Positions 31,001-45,400 of a DNA stretch of 64,000 nucleotides are shown piece by piece; the first letter of the stretch is position 1; each line of letters starts with the position of its first letter. The notes below the pieces were generated by a model that made no database searches, had not been told where the DNA came from, and worked only from the letters and a program-made list of their open reading frames with translations. The position numbers and the translations under genes are program-made. The stretch covers positions 24,040,875 through 24,104,874 of the forward strand of contig OY755170.1 of NCBI GenBank assembly GCA_963576735.1, written 5' to 3'. The stretch comes from Bedellia somnulentella. Taxonomy: Eukaryota > Arthropoda > Insecta > Lepidoptera > Bedelliidae.

Positions 31001-34000
31001 TTTCTACAATGTCACTGTCATAATATTGACTGTCATTGACATTTATAATGAACTCAAAATCATAGTCGAAATATTTCATATCTTCTTTTAATTCTATATT
31101 TCATATATAATTTTAATTACTTTGCGTTTTCTTTCACTTTTGGGATTTGACGTGCTAACAGTACTTTTTGAACAATTATACGCACACTAACAAAAATGTG
31201 TATTAACGATTACAAGCACAAATAAAGGCGACGTGCGCTCGTAGATTGCAAGAAGAAGTAACCATATTATTGTATTAATATGCATGCTGTTGGTGTACCC
31301 CAAATAAATAAATATATGTATGCTGATAGGTATTATATAGAAATAAATACCTTCCGATAAAAATCAGCACAACTTTCCTCCAACAATTTAACCTGACGTT
31401 TCACATCTTCCAAATCGATCTTCGCGGCGCGGAACCGCTCGTGGTAGATAATCTCTTGGAGCAGCAGCTTGTTCTCTTCTACGAGGCTGGGAATGTTTAC
31501 GATGGAATTTGGAAAATAAAACTCTTTATTATTTATTACACCAAAAGATACTGTTTTAGTTAGCTACTGCTGTTTGACAACCACCGTGGCCGAGGGGATA
31601 GGGACTAGCTTCTCGGTCCAGAGGTTGCCGGTTCGATCCCCGTTTTGTACCAAATTTATGTGATGAGCATAAATTATGGTTTCTTAGTCTTGGGTGTTAT
31701 TTAAGTGTATTGTTGAGTGAGTATCCCATAATACAAGTCTTACTTAGTTTGGGGCTAACTTGATCTATGTATAATATGTCCGTATATCTATCTATACTAT
31801 AATATACATTGAAGAAAAAAAATTAAACCGGTGGAATATATCTCATTTTTGATACTGAAGCCATATTTGCTATTTTTGCAAAAAAAGGTTTGTCTTTCTG
31901 TATGTCCAGTCATCACGTTCATTCTACCGGACGGATATTGATCAAATTTGGCATGAATGTAGCTTATTATACCGGTGGCCAACATATAGGATATTTTGTC
32001 CAGAACTTCGCAAAGGATTGCACAGGAGCATATAAAAATCATAACTTTTATACGGCTGCACATATTTTAACGATTCATTTATCCATCGAACGACTTTATC
32101 AGACTCTTCATTAAAGGTCATATTGGAAAGATCAGTTTTCATCAAAATAATTGTATATTTAATTGTTTGTCAATAGTAAGACTATTAGAAAATAAAGCTT
32201 ATCAAAATTTGATGCCTATATTAACGTCTTCGTGGCGTAGCTGTATACTATTTGGCTAATACTAATCGAACGAAAGACCCTGGTTCGAATTTTGGGGAAC
32301 TCAATCTATTTGTGTTTTTTTTTTGTGTTAGCTTAGAATAATAGGAAGCTCTATCCCTTCTTTTTTCCATTCAACAATGCGAATATGTATGATTTGATTA
32401 TAGATAATTGAACGTATATTTTATGAATTTTGCGTACACATTTGGTAGGTCTGAAAATATGTTTATAAACTTTCAATGTTTTATACTCTTGATTGCTATT
32501 TTTAAACAAATATTCCCATATATATATTATGCTATACTTAAGAGTAAATTAAGAGGTTTAGAGGCTAGAGGCACGGGATCTTCCTCCGATAAAAGATTTT
32601 TATAATCTATACTATAATAAGACTGTAACGAGGTCAAAACTGTACATTGAAGAAAAAAAAATAAAAACCGGTGGAATATGTTTTATTTTCGATACTGAAG
32701 CCAAATTTGCTATTTTTGAAAAAAAATGTCTGTCTGTCTGTCTGTCTGTCTGTATGTCCGTTCATCACGTTAATTCTACCGGACCGACCTTGATCAAATT
32801 TGGCATGAATGTAGGTTATACACCTGGCCAACATATAGGATATAATTTATCCCGGATTTCGTAAGGGTTCCCACAGGATCATAAAAAAACATAACTTTTA
32901 TATGGTTCCCCATATTTACACGATAAATTTTTTCATCGACCGACTTTATCGGACTTTTCATTAATAGTCTTTTTGGAAAAAATAAGGGTTTCATCCATTT
33001 TCATCAAAATAATTGTCCATTTAATTGTTTGTCAATAGTATGACTACTAGATATATAGGATATCACAAATTTGAGACTTACACAAATGTCTGCGTGGCGT
33101 AGCGGTATACCGTTTGGTAAACACTAAGTACGAAAGACCCAGGTTCGAATCCCGGGAGGACAAAGTCTTTTTGCGTATTTTTTTTTCTTTTGGATGCAAA
33201 AAATGTAGTCCACGCGGACGTTGTCGCGGGCAATAAGCTATAATGAATTTGGTTGTTTAAGTAGTGCATAGATGGATTAGACCAAAAAGTTAACTGCTGT
33301 ATATGTTGTAGTATAAGTTTAAGGACGCATTTTAGATGATTGGTTAGCGATAAGTTATAAAATTTAACACCGCCAATACAATCAGGTGAAAATTTGAAAG
33401 GATCCGCAGGTTAAGGTAAACATGCCTAATAATTTATTCCAAACCCGCTTACTCATAGCTTTGAGTGGCCTAAGATTTTATGAACGTGAGTATAAGTACG
33501 ATGTAAATCATTGGGTGTCTCCAACACCACACTACAGGCAACCCTTTAGACTGTCTCTCACATTACGGGCAACCCTTTTGGGAGACTGCTTCAAAATAAT
33601 ACTATATTATGTTCTGATGAGCCAACAAATGTATAGTTGGATTTTAGCGTGCACGCTCTTAAAAAGTTCTAGGTGCGAAACTGATCAATACGGAATAGAT
33701 ATTTGAAATACTCACCGCGAACAATTAGCATTGACTGCTTGGAGTTCCATCTTATACGTTAGTATTGACACCTCCATCGCATCTATTTCACTGAGCAACT
33801 TGTTAGTGCTGGTCTTCACGCAGGACTCGTATTGCAGCTCTTCTAGATGGAAACCACGAACACTGTTTATCATATCTATAAAAACTAAACAGTTTAATTA
33901 AGCACACATTCACCAGAATATGGGATCAATTAAACTGTTTAGTTTCGATTTTTGATGGTACTTTACTTGCGTTGGTCAGAATGTATGAAAATATCAAGGA

Positions 34001-37000
34001 TACTCTACACTATGGATGGCACCCTAAACACTGTTAAGAGCGTAGCAGGGGGCGTGGCCTATTGGCAATTAAAATGGCTGACCTAGGGTTGTATCATGCA
34101 ATAAAGAATCAGAATAAAAACATATCGATAAAGGGCGATGGGAAAAAACGTACCCACCATCCAACAGATTTCAAAAGAGTGTCATTTGAAACATCTATTA
34201 GAATAGAGAACTTTTTAGTATGGCATCATATTTCAAATGCTTGGGGTTTACATTTTATAATATATTCTTCTTTTTTACTTACACATTTACTTAGTGTGCA
34301 TTAAAAAGGACTAGAATATGGCGATCTATATAAAATGCGTAGTTTTTTAATATCTTTGCTATAAGGTAACATTATTTTTTAGAAACCAAAAAAAACATTT
34401 TTTTTCTTATATTTCATTGCGTGGAGATTTAGTAGCTCTAAGAATAAAAAAGTATCATGCTAAACGCTAATAGTGTCGCAAAATGAAGGTGCCGGAAACC
34501 GGTTCGAGCTAGTCGGGACGTGCGCAGAGGAGGTGTTGAGAACGTTTTGGCACAATTATGGATACAGGACGTCAATGTACATAGAATCGTCATTTGTTTA
34601 CGTGAAATATGCCTTTTAGTTTGTAGAAAAAAATATTTTTGTTTAAAAATAAATACATTTGTGCCGAAAAGTTATTCTTTCATTATAAAAAAACCCAAAT
34701 GTTTTTGCAATTAACACAGGTACTTTAGACTTTTTTGGGTCCCAATGAACAAATTGACACATATCCCATGACTGTTGTGGGGTGGGGGGGTGGGGACGGG
34801 GTTCATACAAAATCCCCATGGTCCTTTGCCAACATGTTTATTTAATAATGTTTTATGTAGAATTAATTTATTTCGACAGTGGGCAAATACTTTTAATTTA
34901 GATCTAGATATTTTAGCGCCAATTTTAAACCTTCGTTTCGATCATCATGGATCATGGATTTAACTCGTGAACATTTTCGAGCGATAATTTATTATGATTT
35001 CGGCGTGGGGTAAGTTGAAAGCAGTGCATCAATCAGTGATTCAGTGAGATTAATTATGGGTGTAATATGCTTAAGGACGACTTTAAATCGGTTGTCGTTC
35101 ACGTACCACAAAATATTGATGCTGTGCTTGACTTATATTGCAAGATCGTACATATACATAACTACTAAAAAAAACAACGTAAATAAATTAACAATGTCAC
35201 ATTTATTCATTTTTAAATAACGTCAATTTGTTATAACACGTTCTATAATAATAATATAATAAATCATTTATTATCAGACAACAAGGTCGATATAATATTA
35301 GTAAACTTAGTCTATGTTAGTATTTTACAACTTGGTAGGCAGAGGCTTTGATTTCTGATGCGCAGCCCTGAAGCGCCGGAACACTATTCCCTCAGGCCAA
35401 AAACTCTCTCCTAGCAGAATCTTCTCGTGGACTGCGGGAACCTGGAGCCAGTAAGATTTGAAGTTAGTAGGCCTACTGGGCTCCAGACGTGAGATGTTGA
35501 GCACGGTTATGGGACCGAGGCTCGTCTGCTCATTGTGACGCAAGATATCATTGTGTGTCATCGTTCTGAATGAAACGTATTCATTCGTGATTTTTTTATG
35601 ATATACCATATATATATATATTTTTTGAAATGCAATGCCAATTTTTATGCTGATGGTTGATATTTTTAAAACCAATACCATCAAGCCACTTTCGTCCCCG
35701 TGCTTCACTTGTAGGATACCTGAAATTATTTAATTTTAGTATTCAATAACCGCCTCGTGAGTAACAAATGTGAAGAAAAGTGTAAACTATAAAATTAATT
35801 TTACCCACATTTAGGAAGGCATTTAGATTTTTAATAGGTTAACTAACCAACCAACTTATAGTACCGGAGATACGGATCTGATAGTACTAAAACATCGATA
35901 ATACTAAATGATCAGTGTTTGACATCACTAGATAAACAATGAGAGGAAATAATTTTGGAAGAAATCATGAAAACTAAGCCTTTTATGGTGAAAATATTAC
36001 AATGATCATGAAATTTTCTCCGATCACATCGAGGAAGCATGAAATAAACCAAAAAATACTCTTGACCGAAGTGAAAACACAGAAAATATTTACTTACTTG
36101 TGCAAAGTTAATCGAGGCTGATTTTCGCTATTACGGGCGCCACAATCTTTAACAGAGCAACAGCGCATTGTGAATTTATATTACCCATGTAATTTTATGG
36201 TCCAAAACTTGATTAATCAATGTCCAAAACACAATAAACACAATCAACACTTTTGTTTACAAAGCAACTTGACAGATCAAATGGCGATTAAGATGGCCGA
36301 TCTATGTACGCGCTATCATAACACAATTGTAACTTCTTGACGAATTTTTGCCGTAAACAACAAGAGTAAATATGTATTGTTCTCTTTTTCAAAAGGTTAA
36401 GCTCTGAAGGTTAGAAAGAGAAAACGGCATATGGAATATTTCTGTTGCGATATGATTATTATTTGCATAACGTTATTTTGATATAGTACCACAGGGCCCA
36501 TAGTGTAGAGTATCCTCGATATACGCTCACGCATACACACATTGTATCGTCTATACCAAATACATAAAAATAAGTTTGTAATTGCCATTGCCGACTATAA
36601 AGAGCTTATTCCATTTGTCTGAATGAAGACGTCTGAAAGCCTCAGAATCTGAATTTAGACTAGTGGAATAACGTTCAGAACGCTAGGCTTCTGAAAAGTA
36701 GACAAATTTGTGTAGTGGAATAACAAGCGTCTGCGGCAGTAACTTCGAAGGACGTCTGAATTCAGAAACGACAAAGTGTAATGGAATAAGCTCTTAAATC
36801 ATATATTTCATAAAGAAACTACTTCCATGTCACTTTTTCACATATCCAATTAGAAAAAAACAGTCGTCCACAGAGTCATCGAACAAAAATTAAGTAGTAA
36901 TTGGAGGTGTACGGTCGGCCAAGATAGTGGTATTCCAGTTTTAATTTAGTTTCCTAGTTATTGAAAACTTTCAACAAGGTTCATACCAGATATCATAGAA

Positions 37001-39141
37001 AGAGATGCATAATAATGACGTAAACGTAATTGATAAGTTATTTCTTGTTGCTAGTTATTTCGATTGTCCGTTTTAATCCTTACTAATGCCAGCCAATTTA
37101 TCGTAAGAGCCTGGTTTCGTTTACACAATCACTTAAGAGTGATACCGTGGCCAGCAAGGTCTCCATATTGAAATCCGATAGAAAATCTTTAAGTCCTTAT
37201 GGTCCAAACCTGGTCGCATCAAAACGAAAGAACCTAATGCTCTAGTTTAGATAGTCATTGTAATTCAATTTAGGGGGAAATGCGAGGAACCGATATTATT
37301 TTGCTCACGACTTGTTGGATCAGTGAGGTCTCGTCCTTTAGAGGTCATAGAAGCTAACGGCGCTTATTAATATTTTTATTGGTTTTATTTTCCAACCTCT
37401 TCTGATTTTGATCATATAGACTGCCATCTGACCTCGGTTATTGCAGCCGTGCTGGTGTTCTTTTGTGTTTTTGGGTGAAGGTGAATCTGAGTGAAGTCCA
37501 GTTCACAATTATTTTTAGTTTTCTGAAGTAAATAAAGTTTTTTTTTTTGTTTTATTAAATAGTGAATTTCTCAATTTATTATATTTCAATAACGCTATTG
37601 TTGGCTTTTCGTTCGACATTTGATATTCTCCCCGCGAATGATAATATAACGTCATTGGTTCCAACAAAATCAAACTAAGAATAGCTGCCTCATAACTAGG
37701 GTTTGCAATCGGAATACTTCGAAATTCGAAAACATCTGAAAAATTCGGATTTTCAGGCAATTTACAAATCCGGATTTTAAAACCTAAATCCTGTTCCTAC
37801 GAAGTTTCGTTAAACAAACAATAAACTATGTTTTTCTCTCGATATCATCAATCAATTACTAAAATTATACTTTGGGTCATAAGTTATTTCTTTCTTCTAC
37901 ACTTACATTTGTATGGAGATAAAATTGATTCTAGGAGCCAGTCATTTAAAATAAACCAAGAAAACGTTTATAAAACATAACATTTCCAATGAATTTCAAA
38001 GTAACAGTTGAAGTACTTTGCCGTAGAGATGCTACCATTTTGAATGGCGACACAGCGTTTAAAGTACTAGTGAAATCATTATAAGACCAAGGCTCATCAA
38101 CTGGAGAGAACATGGCAAATGCCCTAAAAAGAAGAGTTGAAGATAGACGTCTTCAAGCAGTTGTCGGGGCTTTACAATATTTATAAAATCCCAACTAATT
38201 TCTAAACATGACAGTGACAGAAGAAGACGAAGATACATTCAAAAAAGCTACTAATGAAGTTGAGGCTTTGTTATGCCAAGTTGTAGCTATAGATGGGTTT
38301 GATGGTCCAAATACATAAACCAACTTGGACTCTAGTTCCAAACTCTCTGTGAATCCGATGTTGAACCGTCCTGTCTCAGTTTCAAAGAACAATTTAATCG
38401 TCAACTTGCCAGCATGAGTGACGTTGCTGATCATCTACGTCAGCCTTCGAGTTTAAGCAGCGGGGCTGATTTGCCTTCACAGGTCCACGTAGAAATGGCT
38501 CTATATGAAAACGAGGAGGAGGGGCTGCGGAGAAATTCTATAAAATGCATTGCATAAAATACAGGCTATTCCTCTCATCATTCATCATCATCATCATCAT
38601 CATAATTTTTCTCAAAGAACACTAACTAGAAATGTAGGATTAATGTTATTTTAGATAAATGTTTTTATTTTTATTATAAATGACCGTAAGTTCTTGAAGT
38701 TATGATCTCGTCTTAGTGACCAAATACTCGATGCTTTGTGTTTCATTCACCATCTCTGTTTTCAAGGGAAACTAATTATAATGTAACATTTACATTTATT
38801 TTAAAATAATTTTTAACAAAAATAAAACCGACTTCAACGTTTTAAAAACAACCGAAAATAAACAATCAAGTACTAAAAAGTAAGAAATAAGTTTTTTAAT
38901 TAAATATGAGTACTGTAATGAACGAATTTATGAATTTCTTTATTCCACACGCGTCAGTTCAACCTACCTAAATCTTAAATAAATAAAATTAAATAAATAA
39001 GTCTTTATTTCAGGCATCTACATGTGGCCCATAAAATATAAACAAAACAAAATCAAATCAAAATTAAATACAAACACATAAATTAATTAATTAAATTAAA
39101 TTGGACAGATAATTAACAAAACATGCAGCAATTTAAAATAA

Positions 39142-39179
<38 letters not shown>

Positions 39180-42100
39180 GAATTAATTAGAAATAATTAT
39201 ATTTGTACAATAATAGAAATATATTAATGAAAAAAATACTAAATATCTCTTAAATTAATTTTTGAGTCGGTACCAGTCAAACAAAATTAAATTCACCCTA
39301 CTATCTATCTCTGATAATTAAAGAAAAGAAAAGATTTTTTTTATTTAGCACACATATACAGTATTCAATGACATAATTTAAAGAAATGGTTTCGCTAAAT
39401 TGGGCCCACAATCAGTAATTTCTGATTTGTGTATGAGTATACACAAAATCAGAACTGGTTTTCATTATTACAATCTAAACTATATATATGTCTATCGCCT
39501 AGCGTTTTAAATGGTAATACATACAAAAATCAATTTACCCTACCATGTAGGTATCCTACATTGTACATGTACATGAAGTGCGAAATACACACTTTTTATC
39601 CATTATCAATTTATCACGCAGGCTGGCACCGGCTCACAAATTAATTTAAGAGAATTTTTAGATTTAGGCAGGTTGAACTGACGCATGTGAAATAAAGAAA
39701 TTCCTAAGTTGTTAATCACAGTACTCATATTTAATTAAAAAACTTATTTCTTACTTTTTAGTTCTTGATTGTTTATTTTCGGTTGTTTTTGAAACGTTGA
39801 AGTCGGTTTGAGTTTAAGAGATGGGTAGACCTGGCAAAGATGCCTCTCGGATGCGACAGTTACTGTATTATTCTTCGTATTTCCGGTGTTTCTATTATTG
39901 TACGAATCGAAGATTTGGCATATTGCACAGTATTAAATAGACTCAACCATATGTAACTTTACATTGTTTTTGAAATCCCTCGAAAGGCGATGGTCTACAA
40001 TTCTACATTTTGACTCAAAAAAGAATCAAACGTTCACGCTGAATATCCTCGAAGGGGTTAGCAGAGATACTAATACTTCTGAACATTATCGCCACCTGTT
40101 GTTCAGAGTACCCACGATTTGCTTAGACAGTGTACTTACGTGATACAGGGCAGGCCTATCGGCGTTTTGAACATATACACTGTCACATGATTGTGAGTTT
40201 CGACAGTCCTCTCGATTTCCTGGGATGCCATCATCAGATCCTGGTCTCATGTTACTTTCTCGGTAACAATAGAAATGTTTAGTGAACCTGTACTTCTCTC
40301 GGTTCATAAATGGCGAAGTAATCGGCGAACAAACATAAAAAAAGGGGACAAGTGCGAGTTGAACTCGCGTGAAGAGGGTTCCGTACGATGTTAAAGTTGG
40401 TACGCACAATATTGAGTGATTTACCATGTTATTTTAATATCATGGACTTCTTATAGGTTTTCCTATAATCTATAAGGAGAAAACTAATTGCTTTATTTTT
40501 TTAAAAATTTTAGGTTCAGTAGTTTCGGAGATAAGGGGGGGGAATGGTTAATTTTCGTCTATTTTCTTGAATAACTTGGAAACTATTTATTTTAAAATTA
40601 CAAAAAAATACATTTAAGATCTTCTCAACAAGACCTTTCATTTGATATGCCACACAATGCGGTTTTCAGATTTTTTTTAAATTTCCCCTTTCCCTCCAAA
40701 AATGACCCGCCATATACAGATTTCATCTGCTCACGTCATACCTCTGTGTTTGGGTCACAGGAATTGATATGTGTACCAAATTTCAACTAACTTAATCGGT
40801 CTAATAGATTCGGAGATAATTGACTGTAAGCGACGGACGGACAGTCACACGAGTGATCCTATAAGGGTTCCGTTTTTGTATTGAGACGTACGGAACCCTA
40901 AAAAATATACGGTCGAATTGAGAACACTCCTTTTTTTGAAGTCGGTTATTTTTTTTTTATAAAATACAATAAAAACAGTTTTTTTTTTTCAAAAACCGAA
41001 TAATCCTGATTCAGGTGTGACAAAAATCCGAAAATCCGGATTTGAAAATAATCAATACAATACAAATAGGGAATATTCATGTTTTTCCTTTTGGTTTTAA
41101 ATTAATAGTTTACTATTTTATAACGTTGGATAAAAGGGCTATAATCTGTGGCTACAATTTATTCTAGATATTTATAAAAATAAAATTTATAACTTTTAAC
41201 AAATTTAAGCAGTTCAAACGCCGTCATTTTGCACGCGCTTTGCGTGACGTCACATGACACGTCCAGTGGGTGTTTACCTTAGTGAGTGTTCACTATGGAG
41301 TCTCGACGCTCTGATATACAATGTCGTGTCACATGACGTCACATTTTGTTCGATGAATGGTGGCGCGTTTTGGAATTTCGCACCCTAATTTTGCACTTTT
41401 TGAATATTATTTCAGGGGATTAAATAATAAGTAAATAAAAAAAATCTATTCATTATAATATTACGATAATAAGTATTCGAGAAAATAATATCTTAGGCCA
41501 TTTCAAATTTAATGAATATTCCCTATTGTAAACATCTTTATCAATCAGATATTAATCAGATATCAATCAGAAGTTGTCAGATCGATCTGCAAGCAAAACT
41601 AATCTTTATCGCCTATGAATCTGCAAACGGAATTCAAGCTTAGGATGGAAAACCATAATTTTGGCCGACCGTACGTATGGGCTTTCCGTACATTTTGCTG
41701 AGGCTAGCAATTTAGATAGCTCCTTACCCCTAGTCCCTATACGCTTAGTCGCCTCTTTCGATCACCCACGGGTAGAAATGAGGTAGTGATATTCTAAGCC
41801 TACACGGCAATAATAATTGTAAATAAAAATTGAACTATATCTAAATTTCATCAACTTGAAATTCATTTATTTATTAATCTCGTCTATCAAGACGGGTAGT
41901 GGTGGTTGGAGACCCATCACCAACAACCTTTATTTGACTATCTTTTCCCCACACAACTTTCCAAAAGTGGCTAAGGAATTTCTAATTCCTTAGCTCTGGC
42001 TACCCCTTCTAGGGAATGATAGCCGTGAGTATATGTATGTCTATCAAGAACGCTGTACAAAACCCGTACAGGAGGTAAAACTTGCGGAACTCTAAAAATA

Positions 42101-42432
42101 AGATTAGATGAAAAACATTCAGGTTAATTGTTATTTGTTCTAATTCTGATTCTATTATTATTTGGTTCTGCACCTGATGTCCTTTCAAGTACCTACCCAC
42201 TTATATTAATTTAATATTTGATATCAACTCACCATTACTTGATATTCCAATTCCAGCACAAGAGTCCAGCGGGACGCTAAAATAAAAACATAATTTATTA
42301 AATGAATGAATAATAAATATGATCCTAAGACAGACAACATTCTTTGGCTCAGAAAGAAAGGCTTTTTACGGTTACATGATATTCATTATTAATTTAGGGT
42401 GTTATTGAAACGGTTAGCAAAGTATTGGTATA

Positions 42433-42485
<53 letters not shown>

Positions 42486-45400
42486 GTGTGTGTGTGTATT
42501 GGTACCTCCAATGTATTTCATTGAGTGACAGAAAATACCTAGGAAAATTTATTAGTCCCTTATGCCCAAGAGACACTTACAGGGGCCAGCGTCAAGTTGT
42601 GTACAATAATATTTTACATAAACATACATATAGTCTATAAACTTCAATGACCTTTTAGTATTTTAGTATTGTTACCAATAATATTGACGGCGACGTAAAA
42701 ATAGAATACGCTACTAACGGTAAGTAAATTTTTTTATCCAATTTTATAGTATACTTATAAAACAGACATACATACAAACATACATATACTCACGGCTATA
42801 TTTCCCTAGAAGGGGTAACCAGAGCTAAGGAATTATAAATTCCTCAGCCACTTTTGGAAGTTGAATGGGGAAAAGATGGTAAGAATAAAGGTTTTTGGTG
42901 ATGGGTCTCCAACTGCATCGCCCAAAAATCCAATAAAAAGCCTCAATACCCTTAGTCGCCTCTTACGACACCCGTGGGTAGAAAGGGGTAGCGACATTCT
43001 AAGCCGGCGCTACACGGCAAAAACAGACATAAACTACATAATACGTCCCTTATTATTACATACGTACATACTAATACTGTACTCAAGCCGTTAGTTCCCA
43101 TATAGGCAGGCAGAGACCATCATTATAATTAGTACTGTTTTTTATCATAAATTTATTTCCTCGAAACATAACAGTCGTAACTACCAAATACGTTATTTAT
43201 GATTACAAGAAAAGCCTTGATAGCGTAAATTTTCATTCTTAATAACCAATAATTGTAGTGGTGAATGGAATAACAAACCTTATCTTGTTTGTAAGACAAG
43301 CAAACACTGGTGCATCCCATTAGTTCCGAAATAAACTGTTGGGGCACTTTCGATGCTTCCGAATTTCATCCCAACAGTTCTATATAGAACTGTAGTATAG
43401 TTTATTTGTAACATTAAACGATTTCATTTTTGGTTTACTTTTTCATATGAAATTTAATTAGTATAAATAGTAATTTTATTTTGATGTAAATACACTTCTT
43501 CTATAATTATTAGGGTATTTGACTACAAAAAACCAACATACTTATATGGTTACAATTTCATTGAAATGTATGAAATAATAGTTATTGTATGGTTAGCACA
43601 CAGATTTGATTCTTTTTGTTAGACCAGATGACAGCAAACAATTTAACATTTATATTCATATGATGAAAATTAAAAATGGTTTATTTGAGTAATTTAGACA
43701 AGAAGAACTTAGGTATTAATAGTGTTAATATTGCACGTTTCTCTCGTAAGAAAGATTTCATTTCTAGTTGGTAAAAGTATTTGGAAAAACAGTTCAATTT
43801 AATGCACCAACAAACATTCTAAAATGAACACATACAACACAATTTCAACTATGTCCCATTAGTTCTATGTAGTACCAGCGGGAATCGAACCCACCTACCT
43901 TTATAATTTTTCTATTACTTATTATTTGTTTCTGTAGTCATTTTAAGGTAATTCCTTTGGCATACATTTTATCGGATATATATTACTAGAAGCGGGTATA
44001 AATTATTAGGTACCTTATTATTCAACTTACTTTTGTTTTTTTAATACGAGATACGGTTTGGGTACGTTTTAATTTTCTACATTCTTTCTTTTAAAATATA
44101 TGTCGCGTTGTCAAGTTCGGGTTGCAGAGAAAATCAGTATTTCTGCCGCAAGAATATTAATCTATAAGTATCATTTACACAAAAGTAATTTAAAATATAT
44201 TCTTTTAAACAATTCTTAATCGCGATCATAATAATAGAAATTGGCGCGTACAAAGTCGCGGGCAACAGCTAGTATATATTACATATTATTATTGTTTAAA
44301 ATACAATACTTTATGGTGTTATAGATATTATTTATATAGGTATATTGAACCTTGTACTGTACAGGGTGGGCTATTAATTAGTTAATATTTGAAAAAATCG
44401 TATAAAAAAAACCATTTGACATAGTTGTAATTTATTTTTCAAAAATGTATTATTAATTAAGTCTAAATGACCACCATTTCGGTTTTAGCACTCATCTAAG
44501 CGAGTTCTGCAAAGAGACCGCGAGATCGCCGACATCTCTTCGATGATTTTTTCTAAGTTGAAGCAGTGTTTTCTTTAAATAACCCCATAAAAAGAAGTAT
44601 GCTGGGGATAGATCTGGACTTCTGGGTGGCCATTGGATGTCATCACGTCTGGATATCAGCATTCCCGGAAACATGTCTTTGACCACCGACAAGGACTCGT
44701 TCGATGTGTGACACGTGACAGGAGCCACGTGTCACACGATCTTGTTGAAACCATGTGTTACGATTATAGCCAGCAAATTCCAGTAGCATCGGTGCTAGGA
44801 ACTCTCGTAACATTTTCACATACTCCGCAGATTTAACAGTAACTGAACTCAAAAAAGTAAGGTCCGATGATTCCTTTTGCTGAAATTGCAGCCCATACAG
44901 TTACCTTAGGAGAGTGAACTGGCCTCTCATGTTTAGTTTTAGGATTTTCGCTGCTCCAATACCTGCAATTCTGTTTGTTTACATGTCCATTGTTGATAAT
45001 TGTAATATAAGTATTTTATCTTATATTTCGTTTAATAACAAACTTATATAAACTTATTTAGGTGGAAATGGACTTCGTCAGAGAATAAGATGTTGTCAAA
45101 ATTACTGAATCGAGTTATCATGGTTTCGGCATATGACTTACGCAAATTTAAATCATTAGGGTTTAGTTCTTGCTCTAGCTAATTTCCAAGAAGCGAGCTA
45201 GTGCCCCCGCAGGCGCTCGCCCCCCCTACGAGGCAATAGTTTGCGCGGTAAGTTACATTTAAATGTAAACGAATTCTTGACCTACCCTGTAGTATCGATT
45301 CATCAATCGGTAATCGATTACTGTCATTCCTTCAATATCATTCAATATTCAATACCCATCACATTTTTTTCATTAGAAAATTAATAAATAACCTCAATGT

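Larger units (their letters stand above)
33995..36518 (-). mobile_element. THAP-coding TIR transposon (2.5 kb)
   Basis: CAAGGATACTCTACACTATGG at the left (33995-34015) is matched in complement at 36498-36518 with one mismatch. ATAT flanks both ends (33991-33994 and 36519-36522), a possible target duplication. Inside, on the minus strand, lie a split THAP-domain sequence and a separate 3' open frame (35325-36168), plus a mariner remnant (34954-35150) that must be a later insertion. It occupies one host intron. The TIR differs from that of 1645-2982. Confidence 0.72.

Noticed and set aside
33078..33269. Minus-strand 63-codon frame with PGFEPGSF
   Set aside because: It is the antisense reading of the tRNA-like B box of a Helitron-like element, a well-known artefact in predicted proteins.
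42394..42640. Open frames rich in HT or CV residues on both strands
   Set aside because: Pure translation of the (TG)n microsatellite.
44633..44836. Plus-strand frame over the Tc1/mariner element
   Set aside because: Antisense to the DDE transposase remnant.
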